Part shown: positions 37,301 to 45,166 of the stretch, piece by piece | How positions within the stretch are numbered: position 1 is the first letter of the stretch | Layout: each line of letters begins with the position of its first letter | DNA from: Epilithonimonas sp. JDS | GTDB lineage: Bacteria > Bacteroidota > Bacteroidia > Flavobacteriales > Weeksellaceae | Assembly: GCF_021261315.1 (NCBI RefSeq) | Contig: NZ_JAJSAX010000007.1 | Location: 1 to 64,000, forward strand | Length of the DNA: 64,000 nt | Reading direction: 5' to 3' | Program-made: the position numbers and the translations under genes | The notes under the pieces: generated by a model | Database searches by the model: none | The model's input: only the letters and a program-made list of their open reading frames with translations | What the model was told of the DNA's origin: nothing

Positions 37301-40300
37301 AGAGGTGGTTCCTGCAGGCACTACCCCAACTGGGAAGGGCGTTATTTCATCTCAAAAACCATATACTTTAGGAGGTCTTACAAAGAATACTTGTTATGAT
37401 GTCTACATCAGATCTCTTTGTACAGCAGGTTCTTCAGATTGGTCGCTTCCGACGAGGTTGTGTACCGCTCCTGATTATTGTGCTGGTGATCATTTCTATG
37501 ATTCCGGAGGTGCAAATGGAAATTATAAGGATTATGAAGATTGGTCAAAAACCATTTATCCATCAGTTTCCGGGAATAGAGTAAGAGCTGTCTTTAACGA
37601 ATTTGCTTTGGAATCTTGTTGTGACAGGCTGACAATTTATGACGGTCCGAATGCAACTTATCCGGTTTTATTCAGTAACGGCTATATGTCAGAATTACCA
37701 TCGGCCTACAGGTCGACACATTCTTCTGGAGCTTTGACCTTTGCTTTCAAATCTGATGGCAGTTCGGTAAGATCAGGCTGGGATGCTCAGATCTTCTGTG
37801 AACCAATTCCTGCGTGCTCAGAATACCCTAAATCGATCACTTTGCAGAATGCAGGACTGAATAGTTTGACCCTTAACTGGACCGACAACTCAAATGCTGC
37901 CCAGTGGGAGATTGAAATCGTCAAGGATGGGAATTTGCAAACTGGTGTCGGAACGATAATCAGCACAAAACCTTACACGATTACCGGGCTGCAATCTAAT
38001 ACGCTTTATAAAGTGTATATCCGATCACTCTGTGCTGCAGGAACTTCAGAGTGGAGTATTTCTAAAATATTCACAACCCTTGCAAATTACTGTGGAGGTG
38101 ATCATTTCTATGATTCTGGCGGTGTTCTAAATGGATATTCCAACACCAATGAGTCATTCACAAAAACAATATATCCTGCAAATTCCGGAGATAGAGTAAA
38201 AGCTATTTTTGAAATGTTCGATGTTTACCAGTATGATTCATTTACAGTTTATAATGGCGCTAATTCTTACGGCAGTCCTGTTCTGTACAGCAGTTATGGG
38301 AATTTGACAAAGCCTGCAACATTAGTTTCTACAGATGTTGCGACTGGTGCTTTGACATTTACTTTCAGTACTTCAGGAAATACTTATAACAAAGCGGGCT
38401 GGGATGCAAAAATTGTTTGTGAGCCAATGCCGCCTTGTCCCAATGCACCTGGAGAAATAACGCTTCAAAATTCTAATTTGAACGCTCTCACGGTATCTTG
38501 GCCGGAAAATTCCAATGCTGCCCAGTGGGAAATTGAAGTGGTTAAAGATGGAAATGCTCCTGTAGGAAGTGGAACGATTATTTCAACCAGACCATATACT
38601 ATCACAGGTTTGCAGAGTAATACCTGTTATAAAATTTACATTAGATCCATCTGTTCTGGTGGCAACTCCAGCTGGACGGTTTCCAAATTGTTCTGCACAC
38701 AGGGAGATTACTGTGGAGGCGATCATTTTTACGATTCAGGAGGTGCCGTAAGTGGTTATCCTAATACTTACGAATATTTTTCTAAAACTATATATCCTTC
38801 AGGAAATGGAAATAGGGTAAAAGCTGTTTTCGAAATGTTTGATATCAATCAGTATGATCAGTTCACCATTTATAATGGCGCAAATTCATACAGCGGTTCT
38901 GTTTTATACAGTGGTTATGGGAATTCTACACCGCCGGGAACAATATCATCAACTGATATCTCGACTGGCGCTTTGACATTCTATTTCTCATCATCAGGAA
39001 ATTCAAATAACAAAGCGGGATGGGATGCGAAAATAATATGTGAGCCAATGCCTGCATGTCCTAATCCTCCAACTTATATCACACTTCAGAATTCTGGATT
39101 AAATTCTTTAAATGTTAATTGGACAGACAACTCCAATGCATTGAAATGGGAAATAGAAGTGGTGAAAGATGGAAATTCACCAACAGGAATAGGGACTTTG
39201 GTAACAACTCGTCCTTACACAATTATAGGATTGCAAAGAAATACCTGTTACAAAGTTTACATCAGATCAGTCTGTGCCGGAGGTAATTCGGAATGGGGTG
39301 TTTCAAAATTATTCTGCACATTGGCCGATTATTGTGCTGGTGATCATTTCTATGACCTGGGCGGTGTGCTTAGTAACTATCCATCAGGTGAATATTTTAC
39401 AAAAACGATTTATCCATCAGGAACAGGTAATAGGGTTAAAGCTATTTTTGAAATGTTCGACGTTTACCAGTACGATCAGTTTGCGGTTTACAACGGAGCA
39501 TATGCTACTGGTAATAATTTGCTTTACAGCAATTATGGAACGACTGTTTTACCAGGAACTTTGGCATCTACTGATACTGTAACTGGAGCACTGACATTTG
39601 TTTTTTCTCCATATTCCAGCAGTACAGGGAAAGCCGGATGGGATGCGCAGATCATTTGCGAGCCGATGCCGCCTTGTGCCAACAAACCGACTCAGCTAAC
39701 CTTGGAAAGTTCAAGTTATAATACATTAAAGATCAATTGGACGGAAAACTCAAGTGCAACCCAGTGGGAAGTAGAAATGGTTCCAACAGGTATTACGCCG
39801 ACAGGTCATGGCATTACGGTAAATAACAAGTCATATCAATTTTCTAACCTTTTAGAAAATACCTGCTATGATGTCTACGTAAGATCTTTGTGTTCCAGTG
39901 GAAGTTCAGAATGGACAAAATCTTCTGTTCCATTCTGCACCCTTCCAAACTATTGTGGAGATGCACATTTCTATGATTCGGGTGGACAGAATGGCTATTA
40001 TTCGGATAACGAAAATTGGGTGAAAACGATTTATCCAATGTCTGCAGGCAAGCTTGTGAGCGCAAAATTTACTTTATTCAATCTTGAAAGCTGCTGTGAT
40101 AGATTGACGATTTACAACGGTCCGGACATACTTTCTCCAATATTGTTCTCGTCAGGAACTATGAACAGTTTGCCTCAGACCTTCAAATCAACAAATCCTA
40201 CAGGAGCATTGACGTTTAAGTTTACTTCCGATTCTAGTGCAACTTATCCTGGTTGGGACGCACTTATCAATTGTGAAGAAAATCTTTCCGTAGCTTACAG

Positions 40301-40541
40301 CGAATTGGAAAATATCAAGATTTTCCCTAATCCTGTAACGATGGGAATATTGAATATCTCTTCACCATTAGAAATTAAAAAGTATGAGATTTTTGATGTC
40401 AGCTCAAAACTGATTATCCAAAAATCAGTCTCTGAAAAAGAATTAAAACTTGATATAAGCCACTTTGCGTCTGGGAATTATGTGATTAAGATTACAGACC
40501 GAGATTCGGGAATTCACACGTTTAAGATCATCAAAAAATAA
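34392..40541 (+). CDS. Giant T9SS-exported S8 subtilisin with FN3 and CUB-like repeats
   Basis: A 2049-residue secreted serine protease. After a signal peptide (FSNIYSYSQ) and pro-region comes an S8 domain with Asp128 (FAGIWDAGSP), His155 (HASHVAGT) and Ser338 (GTSMASPS). FN3-like domains begin near residue 646. Six CUB-like domains start near residues 825, 1028, 1231, 1438, 1645 and 1853, each opening with YC(G/A)GDHFYD or the variant YCGDAHFYD, ending GWDA...C, and separated by FN3 domains. Residues about 1970-2049 form a type A sorting domain (IKIFPNPVTMG, TFKIIKK). The CUB/FN3 tail probably binds proteins or glycans, by analogy with other CUB proteins. It is a single-gene unit followed by a terminator. 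Confidence 0.92.
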   Translation: MKNFYRYCLLISLFSNIYSYSQNQQSLNKIQQSTKVDYLKSFSETQTKKFELSFNLANSLAEKRHWSKIIVTDSTYSRLVGVTKDLQPIYYMTENRNAGITSRADRLYSGGSLGLAIEGQGMFAGIWDAGSPLLTHELFSNRITLMDNSLYLHPHASHVAGTIIGTDAVQNGNARGMAFKGNAKAYDWDNDVAEVANAAAAGLLISNHSYGYNPFFISVDKFGKYDQISKDFDEILFNAPYFQMVCAAGNSRIYGVNTGKDGFDLITGHGLSKNVITVAATEEVLNYNGASSVVMSEFSSWGPADDGRIKPDISAKGVHTFSAVSNSNASYEYYDGTSMASPSVGGTLLLLQQYYNQLNNSYMKASTLKGLMIHSADEAGAAPGPDYKFGWGLINAEKAANIIKDKNLFSKVEENTLANGETKNVILNSDGLNPLVVTVAWTDPVGSLPSSVIDDPTPNLVNNLDIVLSRDGVDYYPWKLNPANVNAAATKGVNNLDNVEKIEINAPTAGAYLLKINHKGTLANQSQNYSLIASGIITTDFWFNTAQNNIKICKSASDNLSLDFNFHVKNGFSNQVHLSALNLPGGLSATFLPSEISGEGTFSLSLSGIANVQKGKYNIIIKGESGSDSFEYPITITIYDNIITTPSLVTPINSDASVNFINTEFTWTSDSNTESYIFELSKFPDFSVKETYTTSINKYNKTLSTGTKYYWRVKALNSCGESGFSQVNSFNTYCSGPDYVQLVSAGINSLTVSWNAANLTGKWEVEAVPTGQAPTGIGVIATTNPYTITGLTKNTCYEVYVRIVCAEEGSYSPWVKGSNFCTNADYCGGDHFYDSGGADGNYAPSDNLMKTIYPQNAGERVTAIFNKFKVESCCSYFYIFDGPNEGSPILFSGSAMSQLPYTYRSTHPTGALTFRFYSYGVGDEGWDATILCEPKPACPTMPKNIVLTNSTSSSITFNWEGTSNTSQWEVEVVPAGTTPTGKGVISSQKPYTLGGLTKNTCYDVYIRSLCTAGSSDWSLPTRLCTAPDYCAGDHFYDSGGANGNYKDYEDWSKTIYPSVSGNRVRAVFNEFALESCCDRLTIYDGPNATYPVLFSNGYMSELPSAYRSTHSSGALTFAFKSDGSSVRSGWDAQIFCEPIPACSEYPKSITLQNAGLNSLTLNWTDNSNAAQWEIEIVKDGNLQTGVGTIISTKPYTITGLQSNTLYKVYIRSLCAAGTSEWSISKIFTTLANYCGGDHFYDSGGVLNGYSNTNESFTKTIYPANSGDRVKAIFEMFDVYQYDSFTVYNGANSYGSPVLYSSYGNLTKPATLVSTDVATGALTFTFSTSGNTYNKAGWDAKIVCEPMPPCPNAPGEITLQNSNLNALTVSWPENSNAAQWEIEVVKDGNAPVGSGTIISTRPYTITGLQSNTCYKIYIRSICSGGNSSWTVSKLFCTQGDYCGGDHFYDSGGAVSGYPNTYEYFSKTIYPSGNGNRVKAVFEMFDINQYDQFTIYNGANSYSGSVLYSGYGNSTPPGTISSTDISTGALTFYFSSSGNSNNKAGWDAKIICEPMPACPNPPTYITLQNSGLNSLNVNWTDNSNALKWEIEVVKDGNSPTGIGTLVTTRPYTIIGLQRNTCYKVYIRSVCAGGNSEWGVSKLFCTLADYCAGDHFYDLGGVLSNYPSGEYFTKTIYPSGTGNRVKAIFEMFDVYQYDQFAVYNGAYATGNNLLYSNYGTTVLPGTLASTDTVTGALTFVFSPYSSSTGKAGWDAQIICEPMPPCANKPTQLTLESSSYNTLKINWTENSSATQWEVEMVPTGITPTGHGITVNNKSYQFSNLLENTCYDVYVRSLCSSGSSEWTKSSVPFCTLPNYCGDAHFYDSGGQNGYYSDNENWVKTIYPMSAGKLVSAKFTLFNLESCCDRLTIYNGPDILSPILFSSGTMNSLPQTFKSTNPTGALTFKFTSDSSATYPGWDALINCEENLSVAYSELENIKIFPNPVTMGILNISSPLEIKKYEIFDVSSKLIIQKSVSEKELKLDISHFASGNYVIKITDRDSGIHTFKIIKK
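36860..40270 (+). repeat. Six 608-622-bp internal repeats coding CUB + FN3 modules
   Basis: The CUB openings lie at about 36864, 37472, 38084, 38705, 39326 and 39948, so repeat lengths are 608, 612, 621, 621 and 622 bp. Units 1, 2 and 6 encode ESCC in the domain core, while units 3-5 encode YQYD or NQYD instead. Units 3-5 are the most alike, so they probably arose by recent internal duplication. Confidence 0.85.
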
Positions 40542-40548
40542 ATTTATT

Positions 40549-40577
40549 AAAGGGAGCGTGAATGTTCCCTTTTTTTA
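40549..40577 (+). terminator. Terminator after the subtilisin gene
   Basis: AAAGGGA and TCCCTTT arms enclose a 10-nt loop and precede a T-run, 8 bp after the stop. Confidence 0.75.
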
Positions 40578-40600
40578 TTTCAAAAAACTTCAAAATTTAT

Positions 40601-40630
40601 TTTGGAGTTTTAAAATAAATTGTAGCTTTG
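40601..40630 (+). promoter_or_regulatory. Consensus promoter of the 40.6-42 kb gene cluster
   Basis: TTTG at 40601-40604, an 18-bp spacer, then TAGCTTTG at 40623-40630 match the Bacteroidota housekeeping consensus. Transcription would begin near 40637, a short leader before the ATG at 40649. A palindrome overlaps the -7 box. Confidence 0.75.
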
Positions 40631-40640
40631 TAATTCAAAG
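40626..40640 (+). promoter_or_regulatory. Candidate operator palindrome CTTTG-N5-CAAAG (site 1)
   Basis: CTTTGTAATTCAAAG overlaps the -7 element and start site of the membrane-protein promoter. The identical 15-mer occurs at 42063, before the phosphoesterase gene. A winged-helix regulator gene lies between the two sites and is the natural candidate ligand. Confidence 0.6.
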
Positions 40641-40648
40641 TTCTTTTT

Positions 40649-41266
40649 ATGGAATCGAAAAATTATCAGGAAGAGTTGGCGCACATCCGTCAGATGATGG
40701 AACGCAGTTCGAGATTTATTTCATTGAGCGGTTTGTCCGGCGTCATTGCGGGAATCGTGGCATTGCTGGGTTCCGTTTACGTTTATTTTGTTTTCCAGAG
40801 AGAAGGCATCGATTATTTTGATGGCGAACGAAATATCTACGGGCCAGCTTTGGCAAGGGAATTATTCTTTGTCGCGTTGGTTGTTTTGGTTTTAGCGATT
40901 TCGAGCGGTTATATTTTCACAGCCATAAAAAGCAAAAAGAAGAATCTGAAGATTTGGGATTCAATTACGAAGAAGTTGCTGTTCAATTTTGCAATTCCAT
41001 TAGCTGCAGGCGGAATTTTTTGCGTTGCGCTTTGGTATCATAACTTTTTTCCTTTAATTGCGCCGTCAATGCTTATTTTTTATGGATTAGCTTTGATTAA
41101 TGCAGAACGATACACATTAAGCGATGTCAAATATCTTGGAATTAGTGAAGTTGTCCTTGGTATGATAGCCTTATTCTGGCTTGGTTGGGGATTAATTTTC
41201 TGGGCGATAGGATTTGGATTTCTGCATATTTTTTATGGGATTTTGATGTACAGGAAATATGATTAA
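40649..41266 (+). CDS. Multi-pass membrane protein of unknown function
   Basis: A 205-residue integral membrane protein with about five or six hydrophobic segments. The cytoplasmic N terminus (ESKNYQEELAHIRQMMERSS) is charged. I recognise no enzymatic motif. Such proteins are commonly paired in flavobacteria with a small winged-helix regulator, present here at 41748 with a four-helix-bundle gene between them. A consensus promoter with an overlapping palindrome controls it, so repression by that regulator is likely (inference). Confidence 0.75.
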   Translation: MESKNYQEELAHIRQMMERSSRFISLSGLSGVIAGIVALLGSVYVYFVFQREGIDYFDGERNIYGPALARELFFVALVVLVLAISSGYIFTAIKSKKKNLKIWDSITKKLLFNFAIPLAAGGIFCVALWYHNFFPLIAPSMLIFYGLALINAERYTLSDVKYLGISEVVLGMIALFWLGWGLIFWAIGFGFLHIFYGILMYRKYD

Positions 41267-41310
41267 GAGTTAATTGGTTAGTCAGTTTTTTAGTTAATTA
41301 GTTTGTAAAA
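41267..41310 (+). repeat. Left low-complexity flank of the four-helix-bundle gene
   Basis: This stretch repeats TTAATTGGTTAGTCAG and TTAGTTAATTAGTT. The right flank at 41698-41747 carries the complementary pattern (ACTAACTT, AACTGACC), so the two act as degenerate inverted repeats around the gene. Confidence 0.45.
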
Positions 41311-41697
41311 ATGGGAACAATTATATCTTTTACAGATTTGGTAGTTTGGCAGAAGTCACATCAGTTTGTTCTTGGAATTTATTCTGTAACTGTTGGATTT
41401 CCTAAAGAAGAAGTTTATGCATTAACAAGCCAGATTCGGAGAGCTGCAGTTTCGATTCCTGCGAATATTGCAGAAGGATTTAAGAAAAAGACTTTGGCAA
41501 ATAAAATTAATTTTCTATCACATTCTGAAGGTTCATTAGAAGAAGTCAAATATTATTTAATCTTGGCAAAAGACCTTAATTATATTTCAAGGATTGACTT
41601 TGAAAAACTAACACTAGATGCAGAAGAAATAAGCAAATTAATTTCTGGGTATGTAAAAGCTGTAAAAAATTACCACCATAACAATCCAACTAACTAA
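41311..41697 (+). CDS. Four-helix bundle protein (S23 / 23S rRNA intervening-sequence protein family)
   Basis: A 128-residue helical protein with the family pattern F-x-DL-x-VWQKSH near the N terminus, LTSQIRRAAVSIPANIAEG in the middle and GSLEEVKYYLILAKDL after it. The family is named for ORFs found inside 23S rRNA intervening sequences, but in flavobacteria it is scattered as single genes of unknown role. Here it separates a membrane protein from its usual regulator partner and has low-complexity inverted flanks, which suggests insertion as a cassette. Confidence 0.88.
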   Translation: MGTIISFTDLVVWQKSHQFVLGIYSVTVGFPKEEVYALTSQIRRAAVSIPANIAEGFKKKTLANKINFLSHSEGSLEEVKYYLILAKDLNYISRIDFEKLTLDAEEISKLISGYVKAVKNYHHNNPTN

Positions 41698-41747
41698 CTT
41701 ATAAACTGAAAACCCATTAACTGAATAACTCATCAACTGACCAACTA
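41698..41747 (+). repeat. Right low-complexity flank of the four-helix-bundle gene
   Basis: The stretch contains repeated AACTGA/ACTAACT motifs that are inverted relative to the left flank at 41267. It runs up to the start of the regulator gene. Confidence 0.45.
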
Positions 41748-42038
41748 ATGTTAAACATCAATCAACTCAACAAAGAATTCGAAAGTCGTGTAAGATTGGG
41801 CATTATGTCCGTTCTTATGGTCAACGATTGGGTTGATTTTACCGAAATGAAAAACCTTCTGAGTGCTACCGACGGCAATCTCGCCAGCCACAGCACAGCG
41901 CTGGAAAAAGCAGAATACATCGAGGTCAAAAAAGAATTTGTAGGCAAAAAACCGAGAACCTCTTACCGTGTGACGCAAAAGGGCAGAGATGCGTTCACAG
42001 AACATATCAATAACCTTGAAAAATTGTTGGGACGATAA
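41748..42038 (+). CDS. Winged-helix transcriptional regulator (MarR/ArsR-like)
   Basis: A 96-residue single-domain DNA-binding protein. The sequence shows a helix (EFESRVRLGIMSVLMVNDWVD), a recognition-helix region (TDGNLASHSTALEKAEYIEVKKEF) and a beta wing (KPRTSYRVTQKGRDAF), typical of small winged-helix repressors. No metal-binding cysteines are present. It lies between two promoters carrying the same CTTTG-N5-CAAAG palindrome, suggesting it controls the membrane-protein and phosphoesterase genes. Effector unknown. Confidence 0.85.
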   Translation: MLNINQLNKEFESRVRLGIMSVLMVNDWVDFTEMKNLLSATDGNLASHSTALEKAEYIEVKKEFVGKKPRTSYRVTQKGRDAFTEHINNLEKLLGR

Positions 42039-42062
42039 CTCACTATTTTTTTTGAAGATTAA

Positions 42063-42077
42063 CTTTGTAATTCAAAG
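42063..42077 (+). promoter_or_regulatory. Candidate operator palindrome CTTTG-N5-CAAAG (site 2)
   Basis: The same 15 bases as at 40626. They overlap a -7-like box TAACTTTG at 42060-42067, 30 nt before the phosphoesterase ATG. The matching -33 element is not evident here. Confidence 0.6.
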
Positions 42078-42096
42078 AACTTTACAATTGAAAAAA

Positions 42097-42936
42097 ATGA
42101 ATCGAAGAAAATTTATTACCAAATCACTACTCGCGACTGCTGGACTTTCGCTGGGTTTCTATTCCTGGCAAATCGAACCATTGTGGCTGGAGTTTGTTCA
42201 TCAGGATTTACCTATTAAAAACCTGCCTTCAAAACTTCACAACAAAGTGCTGATGCAGATTTCAGATTTACACGTCGGCAATCGCTTCGACTATAATTTT
42301 CTGATTGATTCTTTCAAAAAAGCAAAAACTTACAAGCCAGACATCGTAGTTTATACTGGCGATTTTGTCTGCTGGAAAAATAATCCGGAGCAATTTCAAC
42401 AACTGAAAATCGTAATGAAGGAAGCTGTTCTCGGAAATTTAGGAACAGTCGCAATTCTGGGAAATCACGACTACGGCGCAGAATGGAGAGAAGAATATGT
42501 GGCTGATGAGATTACAAAAATCATCAGTGATGCGAAAATTAAAATGCTTCGTGATGAAAAAGTGGATATTTCAGGCCTCAACATTTATGGTTTTGAAGAA
42601 TTATGGGGAACTAATTTCCATCCTGAAAATCTGACCAAAACCATCAATCCAGATGAAGCCAGTCTTGTCCTTTGCCACAATCCCGATGTTTGCGATTTGG
42701 ATGTCTGGAACGGTTATCAAGGTTGGATTCTCTCCGGACATACACACGGCGGACAAGCTAAACCTCCTTTTCTTCCACCTCTGATTTTACCTGTGAAAAA
42801 CAGAAAATACACTTCAGGAATTATTGATTTGAATGATGGGCGAATGCTCTACATCAACCGTGCTTTGGGACATTCTTACCAGGTCAGGTTCAATTGCAGA
42901 CCGGAGATTACACTTTTCAAATTGAAATCTATTTAA
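42097..42936 (+). CDS. Tat-exported metallophosphoesterase
   Basis: A 279-residue calcineurin-like phosphoesterase. The N terminus NRRKFITKS with a hydrophobic stretch looks like a twin-arginine or membrane-anchor signal. Metal-binding motifs in order are ISDLHVG, YTGDFVCW, LGNHDYG, LCHNPD and SGHTHGGQ, the complete family set. The ATG at 42097 is chosen because an upstream in-frame extension would overlap the regulator gene. Close relatives act on UDP-diacylglucosamine-like or other phosphodiesters; substrate not determinable here. Confidence 0.87.
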   Translation: MNRRKFITKSLLATAGLSLGFYSWQIEPLWLEFVHQDLPIKNLPSKLHNKVLMQISDLHVGNRFDYNFLIDSFKKAKTYKPDIVVYTGDFVCWKNNPEQFQQLKIVMKEAVLGNLGTVAILGNHDYGAEWREEYVADEITKIISDAKIKMLRDEKVDISGLNIYGFEELWGTNFHPENLTKTINPDEASLVLCHNPDVCDLDVWNGYQGWILSGHTHGGQAKPPFLPPLILPVKNRKYTSGIIDLNDGRMLYINRALGHSYQVRFNCRPEITLFKLKSI

Positions 42937-42953
42937 TATTAAAATCAACACTT

Positions 42954-43244
42954 ATGGAAAACTTTAAAATTCTACACATCGGGAAGTTTCTGTTTTGGCT
43001 TTCATTTATCTTGGGAAATATTTGTCTCTTTGGTTACATTTTTTCTCGTGAAGGAGCATTTCAAGTTGGTGGCTTTTTGCTTTTGATATATGGGACAATC
43101 GTCAATCTCGTTGCATTTTTTGGATTGATTTTATTTGGAATATTCGCTCCAAAATATACAACCGAAGCCATCAAATCCGCATTGATTCTGCTCATCAATA
43201 TTCCCATCGCCATTCTCTATTTCTACATTGGAATCTCAATTTAA
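42954..43244 (+). CDS. Small membrane protein
   Basis: A 96-residue protein with three predicted transmembrane helices (about 7-28, 36-66, 75-95). No family is recognised. The ATG at 42954 is preferred over upstream in-frame codons lying in the phosphoesterase gene. It is probably part of the cluster transcript, 17 bp after the preceding gene and 11 bp before the next. Confidence 0.65.
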   Translation: MENFKILHIGKFLFWLSFILGNICLFGYIFSREGAFQVGGFLLLIYGTIVNLVAFFGLILFGIFAPKYTTEAIKSALILLINIPIAILYFYIGISI

Positions 43245-43255
43245 AAATAAATGTT

Positions 43256-43741
43256 ATGAAAAAAATCCGCATCCAGTTTCTGCTTTTTGTTTATGACAAC
43301 ACACAAAAGCTTTACAGAAAATATTTTAAGAAAAAGAAAAGACAATGGGCATTTTCCCAGCAGCAATTACTGGCTTTTGAAGAAGATACTTTGGGAAGAA
43401 AGCTCGGCGAGTTCTGCAGGAAGCACGGTTTTACAATGATTCCAAAAATGGAAAATCACGATGTTCATCATTTGCTGACAGATTGCGGAACCAAGTTCGA
43501 GGAGGAAGTTGCAATGCAGTTTTTGCTCCTGGGAAATGGAAAAACAAATGCGCATCTTCTTGCTGCTATCTTGTTGGGAAGTCTGATTCTTCCTGAATAT
43601 TTCAGGATTTATATTCAGGCTTACAAGAAGGGAAAGCGTATGAGGCCTTTCTACTATTGGGATTTCGAAAAGTTAGTCACTCACAATTTCGAGAACCTCA
43701 GAGATTTTGTTTATCAAAAGCAAACGCCGGTTTTCTATTAG
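43256..43741 (+). CDS. Coq4-like protein
   Basis: A 161-residue protein containing HDVHH followed 12 residues after its last His by Glu (HLLTDCGTKFEEE). This is the HDxxH-x11-E metal-site pattern of Coq4, a ubiquinone-biosynthesis protein of mitochondria and some bacteria. The following helices (QFLLLGNGKTNAHLLAA) and a basic lysine-rich N terminus fit the Coq4 alpha-helical fold. Flavobacteria use menaquinone, so a ubiquinone role is improbable. Its neighbours are membrane proteins, so another lipid- or membrane-related role is possible (inference). Confidence 0.7.
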   Translation: MKKIRIQFLLFVYDNTQKLYRKYFKKKKRQWAFSQQQLLAFEEDTLGRKLGEFCRKHGFTMIPKMENHDVHHLLTDCGTKFEEEVAMQFLLLGNGKTNAHLLAAILLGSLILPEYFRIYIQAYKKGKRMRPFYYWDFEKLVTHNFENLRDFVYQKQTPVFY

Positions 43742-43771
43742 ACTTATTTAAATTAATAAAACATCATAATT

Positions 43772-45166
43772 ATGAAAAAGCATCATTTGATTTTCATCAC
43801 AGTTCTGGCGGTTATCGTCCTTTTCTACAAAGAATATGTCGCGCTCAATCTTGGAATTTTCGGGATTTTCCTGAGTATTCTGACTTTTGCCCAAACCAAA
43901 TCTGAGTTTCGGACCAAATCATTTCTCACACTTTTTGTCACTTCGATTTTCTCTTCATTTGCGTTTGCTTGGTTTGGCGATGCTATTTCTTTTGTCGCCG
44001 TTTTCGTTTCTGTATTTTTATTAAGGTTCAAAGGAACTTATCCGAAACTCAAACCATTTCTTTACATCGAAGTTTTATTATTCAATCTTTTTTCATTTCT
44101 GGGAAGGGTTTTCTACACAGAACAATGGTTTGAAAAACCAAAGGAAGGCGGCGGTTTTGGCAAAAAACTGATTACGTTTATCTTAATTCCCGGCATCTTG
44201 ATTACCATTTTCCTTTGCATCTATTCGGCAGGAAGTTCACATTTCGACCAATTTTTCAGTGAAATCAAGTTGGATTTTAGTTTTTTTGATATCATTATTC
44301 TGGCCGTCATTGGATTTTATGTTGGTTTCATTTTCTGGAATTTCGGAGTGGAAAGATTCATCTTCAAACAAAACAGATTTTTGAATGACGATTTTTCTGG
44401 ATTAATAAAAATTCAGAAACCAACTTTCTCTTTCCTTGATATCGATTCCGAAAGAACCAGCGGATTGATTTCCTTTTCTGCGCTTAATGTCTTGCTTTTG
44501 GTTTTCATCGCCACTTACAACTACGAGCAGTTTTTCGAAGTTACGAAGTCTGCGGACGGATTGAGCGCGGAAACCCACGAACGTGTAAACGCTGTGATAA
44601 TGTCCATCGTAATGGCAATTCTCGTCATTCTTTTCTATTTTAAAAGAGGTTTTAACTTTGATGAAAAAGCAAAGTCTTTGAAAATGTCTGCAAAAATCTG
44701 GATTGTTCTGAACGCAGTTCTGGTAATCTCAGCTTCACTCAAAAACTCAGAATATATTATTAATTGTGGTTTGACTTACAAACGTCTGGGTGTTTACGCT
44801 TTCCTCACAATGGCTTTGATTGGATTGATTTTTACCTTCATCAAAATTCAAAACAGGAAGACCAACGCTTTCCTTTTCAACAGGATGTTTTGGGCGTCGT
44901 ATGGCTTGATTTTGGTTTGCAGTTACGTCAATTGGGGCGGAATCATCACGTCCAATAACATTAAGAGAAAGGATTTTGCGGACAATTACCACTTGGTTTC
45001 CATCAATTATAACGAAAAATTATTGCTGGATTACGCCGAGAAAACCGGAAACTCCGAAATGAAAAACCAACTCAAAGAAAGAATCGAATCTTATCAAAAA
45101 GAAACTTTCCTCTCAAAAATTTTATATTATGAAACGATTAACATCGAAAAACCAAACCGTCAATAG
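43772..45166 (+). CDS. DUF4173 multi-pass membrane protein
   Basis: A 464-residue polytopic membrane protein with about eleven hydrophobic segments. The segment LTYKRLGVYAFL near residue 335 is characteristic of DUF4173 proteins, often found with small winged-helix regulators. The C-terminal ~70 residues are soluble and charged. The frame overlaps the next gene by 38 bp, so translation is probably coupled. Function is unknown. Confidence 0.78.
   Translation: MKKHHLIFITVLAVIVLFYKEYVALNLGIFGIFLSILTFAQTKSEFRTKSFLTLFVTSIFSSFAFAWFGDAISFVAVFVSVFLLRFKGTYPKLKPFLYIEVLLFNLFSFLGRVFYTEQWFEKPKEGGGFGKKLITFILIPGILITIFLCIYSAGSSHFDQFFSEIKLDFSFFDIIILAVIGFYVGFIFWNFGVERFIFKQNRFLNDDFSGLIKIQKPTFSFLDIDSERTSGLISFSALNVLLLVFIATYNYEQFFEVTKSADGLSAETHERVNAVIMSIVMAILVILFYFKRGFNFDEKAKSLKMSAKIWIVLNAVLVISASLKNSEYIINCGLTYKRLGVYAFLTMALIGLIFTFIKIQNRKTNAFLFNRMFWASYGLILVCSYVNWGGIITSNNIKRKDFADNYHLVSINYNEKLLLDYAEKTGNSEMKNQLKERIESYQKETFLSKILYYETINIEKPNRQ

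Noticed and set aside
34392-40541. Assembly artefact for the repeated subtilisin gene
   Set aside because: Repeat copies differ at many positions and the frame stays open throughout, as expected for a real modular protein.
41748-42038. Part of a toxin-antitoxin pair with the four-helix-bundle gene
   Set aside because: The regulator fits the small winged-helix repressor type that pairs with membrane proteins, and S23-family proteins show no toxin motif.
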